Of a stretch of DNA of 64,000 bases, positions 55,919 to 64,000 are shown piece after piece. Every line of letters begins with the position of its first letter. The stretch's first letter is position 1. Source of the DNA: Terana coerulea. Lineage: Eukaryota > Basidiomycota > Agaricomycetes > Polyporales > Phanerochaetaceae. Where the stretch lies: the NCBI GenBank assembly GCA_024811115.1, contig JAKOGH010000685.1:1-64000 (forward strand). Reading direction: 5' to 3'. The notes beneath the pieces are model-generated. The model worked only from the letters and a program-made list of their open reading frames with translations, made no database searches and was not told the DNA's origin. Both the position numbers and the translations under genes were made by a program.

Positions 55919-56000
55919 GTCGGAAGTTACCATTTTGGGAAGGTCCTCGCGCGCGAGAAAAAACGGCGCTTCTCATTATAACCCGAAACAGCTGTAAGCG
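55919..56000 (-). repeat. Right terminal inverted repeat
   Basis: Its reverse complement matches 55511-55594 with a few differences in the T run and inner end. A short third match, GTCGGAAGTTAC, occurs near 56310. Confidence 0.7.
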
Positions 56001-56623
56001 CCTTGTTTTGTTTCGTAGTACTGTGCGGGTTTACAGCATTATAATATGCAGATGTGGGACCTGTGCTTGAATCCGTCAGTGCCTCCTTATATCATCGAGC
56101 GTCACTGCCACGACAAGCGCGGGAAGATGTACAAGATACTGCACACTCGGTATAGCCTTGTGAACCCGATCTTCAAGGCACATTTGTTATGTACGTGCCT
56201 AATCTCTCCTCCTCAGTCTCCAATAATCACGTAGTAGCCTTGTCACATGCGCTTTCAGCTGCGAAGTTTCAAGGCAGGTTAAACGTTGGCATTCAAATTT
56301 CAAACCTGTGAAGTCGGAAGTTACATTGGAATCATGATGGTACAGTGGTACTTACCGTGTAACGCGCGAAATTATTGAAGCACCGACCATGAGTGCTTTT
56401 GAAGTCAGTCGCACACCAGCATGTATAAGCTGCGCAAAGGAGAGAGACCGTATCACAACATTGAGGCTGCAGATGGAGGCGTGCAGCGACAAAACAGAAC
56501 AAAACTCAAATCAACTTACTGTTGGGCAGGGCGCGTCGCGGCGGGTTTGATTGGCGCTTGACGCAATGTTGTCTTTCACGGGGAAGTCGGGCGCTTTTCA
56601 CCTTGGGCTGAACCGTCACGGCG
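56001..56623. other. Intergenic, no gene seen
   Basis: The stretch lies upstream of the Ser-rich membrane protein gene; it holds the partial third copy of the repeat end near 56310. Confidence 0.5.
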
Positions 56624-59600
56624 ATGTTGACTTCCTCGCTCCTCGCCATCCTCTCCTTTTCATCCCACTTTCTTTTCATTCTTGCGAAACCCATTCCTCG
56701 CTCGGACAATTCAGATTCGAGCCTAAGCGGCGCCTCTATCGGATACTTAGCAGTCGGACTTAGCCTCCCCTTTCTCCTCCTGGCGGTCCTCAAGTACATA
56801 TACATCAAGTACCGACGTGCACAGACCATACACGACACCTCTACAGATACCACCAGTACTCGACGCGCAACAAATGCATATCCTTCCTTAGGTGTCATTG
56901 AAGAAAAGCCGAAGTCGCCGGCTGTCGGCCTTGGGCTGAACGTGTCCAGCGTGTCTCAACGTGCACTTGGTTTCCCTTCTGCGCATGCAAGCTTTGTCGG
57001 TGCGCGTACACTGTCTCAAATCTCGGCGCTACAACACACTGCTCGGCATCACCTCCCCGCGCTCGTCCCGACGGGCAACATACAAGGCTATCTCGTGGGT
57101 TTCTTGGGCTCTCCGGACTGGGAGACACGCATACGATTACGCGCAGATACAGTCGCGAGACGCGCTAGTCAATCCTTCAAATCGTATGCATTCTCTGCCT
57201 GCTTGCATGCCCGCTGGAATTGACTCTGCAACGAAGTAGAAGCCCCAATGCAAGCACGTTCAGTCCTCGCACCAGCGTGAGCTCTCGTACGAGTGCACAT
57301 CCTATCTCGCGTGTAATGTCGCCAAGCGCTTTCGCATCACTATCCAGCACTGGTCGATCCTTTAGTTACGTCAACTCGCACTCGAATACTCTCAACTCTA
57401 GACAAGACACGGTCAACACCTCCAACCGGTCACGGCGCTCCTCTGGACACCGCACGGTCGGCGATACCGTTTCTTCAGAAGGATCAGCCTTCCGACGCGC
57501 ACGCAGATCTGAACGCATGGCTTCCGATTCCGCATCTCACCGGGGTTCCGCAACTGCAACGGTCTCTACTGGGTATGAGCCTGCGCGAACCGCGTCCCGT
57601 TCACGAGGGTCTCGCTCTAGCAATCGTCATTCTCAGCCTCGTTCTCATTCGCATACTCGCTATGGTTCCGTGAACAGCAGCAGCGACTCAAGGACGCATT
57701 CACGGTCTCTCAGTCTTTCCTTCTTGGAGATGGGCTCTCCTGGTCTTGCGGGCGGTGCTGGCTTTGGGTCTGACTTCGACTTCGACAAACTGAAGGCTCT
57801 GGCTACGGCGTCTCTCTCTCGGCGACAAACCGTGAATGGCAAAGAACCTGGCGACGAGATTACTGGCGACGCGTCCGGGCAGGGCCATCCATCAACCGAG
57901 GTTACAGAGAAGCCGGTCAACATGAACCAGGAGGGTGTGACAGATTGCGCAACCGTTCACCCAGGATCTCCGCCGTGTCCTGCACCTTTGAGCCCTCATC
58001 CTTCCCCTGTCTTGGCTGTTGCCTCTGCTGCGTCTTCTAAGTCTGCCGGTTACTACACGGCTCCTGGTATCTCTGATGTCTCTGGTTTGTCCACGGATGC
58101 GTCAAGCTTACCTCCAACCGGGTTATCAACTGGCGTTGACGTCAACGACTGTGTGCATACAGCCACTGTTGAGACACGCAATCAAAGCACGTCACTTACG
58201 CCTTCACGCTATCTCACACCGTGTTATCACTCGCCTACTGCGATGCCCTTGGACGCCTCCTCTCTTTTATCCGCTGGAGCATTGTCATCCCATTCAAGAC
58301 TTGAAAATCCCTACTCCCCTAAACAACTGTACGCTAATTCATCAACTCCCGCGAACATATCTCCGTCACTTTCGCAAGTTCTGCAACACAACTATACCTA
58401 CGAGTGGGAAACTTACATGCCCGGCCTCACGGATGAGAAAGGTATGTCTAGCCAGTAACCCCTAGCGTGTTTATAAGCATGTCTAAACCCCGGTACTCCC
58501 TAGTGCAATCCAAGGGTCCGCTTTCTTCCGACACTTTGTCGTCCAGACCATCCGCCACTCGACAATCGTCCAATGCCGACAGCAAGCCCAGTACAGGCAG
58601 CAGTGAGAGGGCTAGCATGGTCTCGTTGAATTCCAGCTCCTCTATACGTGCACAGTTCACCGTGAGCGTCGCCTCGCCAGTACCATCCCCCGTGCCATCG
58701 GCGTCAAAGGACACTGCATCCGCGCCGCCCTCACCTTTGCTGCTCGAAGAATCGCCTTTACCTCGAACAGACGAAGGCCGCAGGGCCTCCTACCTCTCTC
58801 CGACGAAGAGCTCTGCTGCCAGAACCCGGCTACTCGGCATCACTAAGGACGCCGATGACGAGAAGGCGTCGCAGGAAGCCAGTAAGAAGGAAAAGAAGAG
58901 GTCGCGCCGTGGGTTCTCCATGCTTGGTCTAGGCTTCCACTCAGCTGGATCCGCTGCGGCTGGGAAAGCCGGAGCGGCGCAAGACGTATCGTTCAGCCCC
59001 TCCCTAAGTGGATGCGCACACCACCATAGAAGCTCTCGTTCTCCGTCTCCAACCAGGACTGGGAACCCGCAACGCGCCCTGCAGATCCAGAAGATTGCGC
59101 CTCTTTCTCCGACTCGTACTGCAAAGTCGCCTCCTCCTGTTGCCAAGATGAGGAGAGGCAAAGCAAGTGTCAGCGGACCTTCTACGCCCGTCCCAGATGA
59201 GTTTGGGTTCACGAACGGTGCCCAGGTGCAGACGCGAGCGTCGAACGATGCCGCGGAAGAAGTCCTCATGTTCGACGTCAGCAGTGCTACGAACTCCAAC
59301 GGAGATAGCAGCGGTCGCACTACCATGAACACCAGCACAAATGCCAGCCGCGGCAGCGGGTCGACTCGTGACCACTCGTCTCGCGGTTTCCAGACTACCG
59401 AAGAAAAAGACAAGAGGAGAGAGGAGCGTAGGGCGAAGATGGAAAGCTGGACTTCCTGGGACCTAGATGACCTGATGACCAATGACGGACGGCTGGACGT
59501 TGACGCCGTCAGTGCTGTCTTAGGTCTCGGCACCTTGCCCACGATATCCACAGTCAGTGAACGTCACGATGATGGTGACGGCGACAACTACAGCTTCGAA

Positions 59601-60312
59601 GCTCGCTCTGTGGCCTCTGACGATGAAGATGAAACCCGAACCCGTGATGAGCAGCGCGAAAGCAACATCCGCCGGCCGGGTAGCCAGCTGTACCCGATCA
59701 TCGAAGAGGACAGTGACTCGGAGGATGCACGGCTGGCCCAGCTTGGGGCGCGCGATGCTGACCGGACGCAAGACTTCCTGGTCGTGCCAGGCCCGACTCT
59801 ACGTCGGCCCAAGCTACACACGCCGACCGAGCACCACCGCCCGGCATCCTACGTCGTCGTCGGGTCTTCTCAGCCTACTCCGCGCACCCTTCCCTTCCTC
59901 TCCCTACCTCTTCTTTCGCCAGGGCTCCGCCCGAACAGCGGCCTGAGCGTCAGCACCGCGGACGTGCGCGGCTCCGTGAACGAGAGCGTGCTCGACTTCG
60001 ACCTGACGAACCTCAATCCGCACAACCTCGACCTCAACCTCGGCGACTTCGCGGGCGGGTTCGACGCTAGCGAGGCGCTGGACTTCAGCCTGTTTGGGCT
60101 CGGGAATGATGTGTCGAGGATCGCGTTCTCGCCGTCCGGGGAGAACGCGCGCGCACTCCTGAGCAGGAGATGGATTTGGACCAGCAGAGTCTCGGACATG
60201 AATCGCAGTTCAGGTGAGATATCGCGTTCTCCAGGGTCGTGGACGCGAAATTGACAATTTTCCTAGGGATGAAGGACACTCTGCGATAAGCGGTGTCGGT
60301 ATGGCGTTCTAG
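56624..60312 (+). CDS. Large Ser-rich single-pass membrane protein, unknown function
   Basis: The protein starts with a signal peptide (MLTSSLLAILSFSSHFLFIL) and after about 20 residues has a membrane helix (LAVGLSLPFLLLAVLKYIYI) and a basic anchor KYRR. The remaining 1,100 or so residues are cytosolic-type, Ser/Arg/Pro-rich and low in structure, with SRSRGSRSSNRHSQPRSHSH and a basic KKEKKRSRRGFSMLGLGF. Introns near 57182-57240 and 58442-58503 join the three main coding blocks in phase. Near 60145 (GCGCGCGC) one base must be corrected; the frame then reads PEQEMDLDQQSLGHESQF, splices at 60214 and ends GHSAISGVGMAF at 60312. I do not recognise the family. A plasma-membrane scaffold or sensor is possible but not shown. 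Confidence 0.7.
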
Positions 60313-60604
60313 AAATCTCGAGGCAACCATAGCGGTGTGCGATACCTCGCTTCAATCTTGTTTCCTCTGTCATGTTTTCACCGCATCTTGACCTCCCCGT
60401 TTTCTCTTGAATTTGTAAACTCTGGCCTAGCTATTGTATTCATCCAAGCAATGTTGAGGCTCTCGCATACATTATACAATCGTAGTAATGTACAGTACTA
60501 GTCGTTTTATCATAGTTCGGCACTCCAAGCAATATATGAATCCAAATTGTCAGTCCGAGAAAGATAGCTGTGGACAAGGGATTAGTATCGAGTAAAAGCA
60601 TAGC

Positions 60605-62332
60605 TCAAGCCTTGCCAAAGAAAGTGGTAATTTTCGCCGACCCATCGGACGCAGCAGCCTTTTTCTTCGCTGGTGACGGAGGCTAGTGGGTACACGTTAA
60701 GTATTGAGCATGAGAAGAGTCGGGAGCTGTGCCCACTTTAGAAGGCGAAGTCTGATCTGCCCCGCTTTTACGAATCTTCACATAATAGGACATGAGCACG
60801 AAAATGACTAGTAAAGCCTAGCAATAGAGCGAACCTTCTTTGGAGTGAGGGTTAGTGACGCCTGCATAACCATGTTAGATATTGCTCAGAAAACGAACAA
60901 TACCACATAAGCTTACCTCGTCGGGACCTTTCTGCTTCTTCCGCGGCGTCGATGCACTTGGAGCATCGGTGTACTCGACCTCGTCGTCTTCCCATGTATT
61001 CAATTTCTCCGCCTTGCCAGCCTTGACCGCCGCCTTCGATCCCTCTGCATTGTCCTCACAGAGATTTATGATCATTTTTCTCGGAGATACAGATTCGCTT
61101 TTCCGCTTTCTGGACTCGGGTGATTTGCTGCGCTTCCGCTTCTGCGGTATTCTCGGCGCAGTCAGTGTTTGTGATGACATTGGAGAGGTCGACGTGGAGG
61201 ATGTGGAGGCGTTAGTTTGTCGAGCGAACATTGCTTGTATCCCGTCCTTGCGCTCTGCCACAGGCTCGATAAATGTAGCTGATTCAGTGCCAATCTTGCC
61301 GACTTCCTTCGGCACTTGATAGCTGTTACCACCGTAGCGAAGCCTCAGTCCTTGCGCCAAAACGGAGGCGAACGCGAGAACGCACCAGGTCAGTGGTGCT
61401 TCCGTGTTATGATAGGGCTTGATTATATTGATGATTTGAGAGTCCCATTGGTGATTGGTCGTGTCCAGCCACAAGTTCAAGGATGCTTCGGTGGACAGCA
61501 TGACAGGTTGCCTATCGTGCAGCCAGCTGGATTCAGCACTGGCATCCGTAGTGACGATAGTGAAGGTGTACAGAGGTTCGGCTTGTCCTACGTTCAACAC
61601 CTGAGATCAGCACATGCGCTCGTCGAGCAGTGCAAAAATGGCACATACCTTCCAGAACAACGCTGTCGTAAAGACCCGCGAGTAGCAGGAGCTTGCCGTC
61701 CGCTCGCTTTGTGAAGTGCGGCAGTCGCTCCTTTCCCTTCTTGAGCCATTCATAATACCTTTAGGAGACTTTATTGAAAAAGGATGACTAAGTAGCACCT
61801 AAATGAACGCACCCTTCGCATGGTACCGCACATCTCTTCCACCTCCGCAGGCTCTTCCACATCCCAGTTCCCTCAATCAAGCTCTCGCCTCGAGCGTTGA
61901 TAGTGTTCAGAGATAGATCTTCATGCTTGCTCCAGTGCGGCACAAGGCCCCATTTCATAGTATGCAAGACAAGCTCCTCATTGTCCGCGCTCTCGGGATG
62001 CTCTTGCCCGTCGGTGTCAGATGCTCCGCCGCGCCGTTCATTTCTTCTTCGTATCACAGGAGCTTGTGAGCGAGGGGCAATATTGTGTCTAGTGAAGCAC
62101 GTCGTACGAGAATGAGTAGGCTAAGGATGCAGAAGCAAACAATTTCCTGCGCGTACCTCGGATGATACTGCTCCTCGTTGACCCATTCGCCAAGTGGAAC
62201 TTCGTATCCATCCAACTGCTGAATTTGATGACGCTAGATCATGCGGAGATTGGAAAATACAGTCAGAGGACAAACTGAGAGCTTGCAACTAGATGAACTC
62301 ACAGGCAAACCAAGCGAATATCTTCCGCACAT
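60605..62332 (-). CDS. HMCES/SRAP-domain abasic-site shield
   Basis: The protein begins MCGRYSLGLP; Cys2, exposed after Met removal, is the residue that links to abasic DNA in this family. Further motifs are HNIAPRSQAPVI (split by an intron), MKWGLVPHWSKHED, NTINARGESLIE with the conserved Asn, Arg and Glu, and PLYTFTIVTTDAS. A basic tail (PQKRKRSKSPESRKRKSES) leads to a C-terminal KITTFFGKA, which looks like a PCNA-binding type end. The last exon near 60684-60605 was recognised from that motif, so the gene runs past the stop at 60808. About seven introns. The protein is known to protect single-stranded DNA at replication forks and, in some species, to act in end joining. Confidence 0.85.
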
Positions 62333-62948
62333 GGTGCAGGCAGTTGCTAGTCACCTATTACTCTGTGCGCGATAGCTCCTCCGAGTAAGTATAAGTTAGG
62401 AGCAGTCAGAAGGGTAACGCCTTTGCTCAACGCAAGATTGATTATTTCAGGGTGTAGTGAATGTACAGTCTGTTTGGTTTCAGGTAGATGTCTATAACGT
62501 GCTGGTGGTGGTGGACTTAAAGCTCGAAGTTCGAGTCGCGACGCGGTGAAGGCGCTAAGTAAATGATGTCATCAAAATCGGTTGGAACCTCGCTTGACTG
62601 CGGCGGTCCTCGTATGTACTTACAGGCCTTGACTACCAACCGCCAACCAACAATGTTATTGTTCAGCGACGTCAGAGGATGCAAAGCAATGTTAAGCTAC
62701 GCAGAGCCCTCAGAGAAGGGCATTCATACAATCTTGCGAGAAATCCAAATTTACTATACAGATCTCAACCGGAGAAACGCAGCAGAACCAACGACATACG
62801 AAGAGATGCAAGTAATCTTATAGCAATGAGACGGGGACTTGATCTAGTAGCTTCACCATAACGCAAGAAGGAAGAGGAAACCGCTCTATCGTCAAATTTC
62901 GGGTACTGTCGTTGTGGCCCGCATTCTGGCCCCGGTACGCTCTGTGTG
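62333..62948. other. Intergenic, no gene seen
   Basis: The plus-strand frame at 62563-62823 has no family features and is not supported. Confidence 0.5.
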
Positions 62949-64000
62949 TTATCGTACTGCGACACTGTGGATAGCCAGCACCTGAGCCAAATGATGAAGC
63001 TGTAGTACTCCACCATGCAGCTTCAAGGGTGCCGAAATCCCAGAATTCGCTCCTGGAACAGGATATTGGCGGAAGGTTCGGAGATCAGGGAAGATCGTCG
63101 ACACGTCTACTGCAGCCAGGATTGCGGCCGCCCCATCCTTTGCAACCCCCTTATCCTCCAAGGCATCGAACTGTAATCCCAACTCCTCCACGGCCGATAG
63201 AGCGAGAACCACATTCTCCCAGTGAAAGAGGTCTTGCGAGAAGTATGGGTCCTGGTCAGAGAGGGACGCGCTCCGGACTTGTGCCATTGGAATCTGCGTG
63301 AGAAGAAGGGACGACCGTTGCCGACCAATACCTCCTTCGAATGTAAACTTCATAAGTGGGCGCTCGCAACTCCTGATTGCCATACAATCCAGGGATAGCT
63401 GCCGCGACCAGAAAGAGAAAGTGGACTGATTAGGAGTAACGTCTATGGCGACGTGGTGTAGCTGAGGCCTGGGACCTAGGGCGTGGTGCCCTTGAAGCTT
63501 CGCCACCAAGACTTGGGAGACGTAATTGTACGTGTCATTGCGCCACTTTAGGAAGGGTCCGCAAAAGACGGCGATGGAGGTGTCGCCAGGACATAGAATG
63601 TGGTTTAGGAAATGGCCTGCAAGAACACCGTGCGTCTCGGTGACGCTGAGCTCGCGAAGGCGGGATAGCGAGATAGTATGACGAGGGTTTGGAACCTCTG
63701 CCCAGTTTACGGCGTGGATCCAGGGGTCAGGCGACGCGACTGCTTGGTGAACGATGAGCACTTCGAGCTGCGGAACCGCTTCGAGTGCGCGAGCGAGGTC
63801 CTCTGCGAGCATACGCTGCACATTTCGCAGCTCGAGATGTCGAAGCGCAGGTGAAAGCATATTATGGCACCGGGACAGTACACCGCGACGTAGGGTGAAG
63901 TGACCGAGGCTCGTGAAGGTCACATCTGGGAATAAGAGTGAGGTAGGAATTCGATCGAGGTCTTCCCACAGGGAGGTCCAACCCAAATCAAGGGACAGGC
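62949..64000 (-). CDS. F-box/LRR-like protein, 5' end outside the window
   Basis: The frame is open from the window edge to a stop at 62949-62951, about 350 residues. It lacks an ATG near its 5' end, so the start lies outside. The leucine-rich pattern (LSPALRHLELRNVQRML, LSRLRELSVTETHGVL, ALSAVEELGLQFDALED, FPDLRTFRQYPV) is like the C-terminal half of the many F-box proteins of basidiomycetes. The F-box itself would be upstream and is not seen. No function can be given. Confidence 0.6.
   Translation of the reverse strand, partial: LSLDLGWTSLWEDLDRIPTSLLFPDVTFTSLGHFTLRRGVLSRCHNMLSPALRHLELRNVQRMLAEDLARALEAVPQLEVLIVHQAVASPDPWIHAVNWAEVPNPRHTISLSRLRELSVTETHGVLAGHFLNHILCPGDTSIAVFCGPFLKWRNDTYNYVSQVLVAKLQGHHALGPRPQLHHVAIDVTPNQSTFSFWSRQLSLDCMAIRSCERPLMKFTFEGGIGRQRSSLLLTQIPMAQVRSASLSDQDPYFSQDLFHWENVVLALSAVEELGLQFDALEDKGVAKDGAAAILAAVDVSTIFPDLRTFRQYPVPGANSGISAPLKLHGGVLQLHHLAQVLAIHSVAVR

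Larger units (their letters stand above)
55511..56000. mobile_element. MITE-like element with terminal inverted repeats of about 80 bases
   Basis: The ends 55511-55594 and 55919-56000 are inverted copies that share CTTACAGCTGTTTCGGGTTA, AATGAGAAGCGCC, a T run, TCTCGCGCGCGAGGACCTTC and TTCCGACTC. The inner 320 bases hold no transposase. This is the layout of a miniature inverted-repeat or foldback element. I could not fix a target-site duplication. Confidence 0.75.

Noticed and set aside
1..64000. CRISPR arrays, rRNA genes and tRNA genes
   Set aside because: None was seen; a CRISPR array is not expected in a fungal nuclear genome, and no cloverleaf with A and B boxes stood out by eye. A tRNAscan run would be decisive.

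Overview
The window reads as nuclear DNA of a filamentous basidiomycete, most likely an agaricomycete of the polypore type. This rests on dense short introns (about 45-70 nt), at least five STE3-type pheromone receptor genes beside tiny CaaX pheromone-precursor genes, and fungal markers such as a two-lobed BTB family, a STAND/NACHT gene, a Def1 homologue and a cholinephosphate cytidylyltransferase. I can name the class with confidence but not the species.

Region 1 (1-19.4 kb) is a pheromone/receptor (B, or P/R) mating-type locus. It holds the start of one receptor cut off by the window edge, four further receptor genes (7404-8906 -, 11946-13447 -, 14135-15699 -, 17877-19393 +) and four precursor genes (2932-3099 -, 9573-9731 +, 10859-11014 -, 16141-16281 +). 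Two receptors are divergent from a precursor across a shared upstream region. Mixed in are a Cys-rich single-pass membrane protein (1675-2480) and an inverted duplication carrying two copies of a secreted glycine-rich protein gene (3815-4504 - and 6153-6844 +).

Region 2 (20-32 kb) has an RG-rich nuclear-type protein, a secreted serine beta-lactamase-family protein, three two-lobed BTB genes around an ENY2/Sus1 gene, and an RTT106-like histone chaperone. Region 3 (33-48 kb) has a flavin polyamine oxidase, a NACHT NTPase, the cytidylyltransferase, a head-to-head pair of a NADAR-domain gene and a Cys-rich-finger/PARP gene, and a membrane-anchored amidohydrolase. Region 4 (49-64 kb) has Def1, a rhodanese/dual-specificity phosphatase, a MITE-like inverted-repeat element, a large Ser-rich membrane protein, an HMCES/SRAP gene and a partial F-box/LRR-like gene.

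The mating genes act together: farnesylated peptides from compatible nuclei signal through the seven-helix receptors to a MAP-kinase cascade. The observation I rate highest is the NADAR/PARP pair, because one domain family removes or handles ADP-ribose and the other transfers it.

Many genes, including three receptors, need a single one- or two-base correction to be read through, mostly at short homopolymers, while splice sites and domain motifs are intact. I therefore treat most of these as probable consensus errors and give CDS spans that cross them. Introns were inferred by eye from GT(GC)-AG sites, phase and family alignment from memory.
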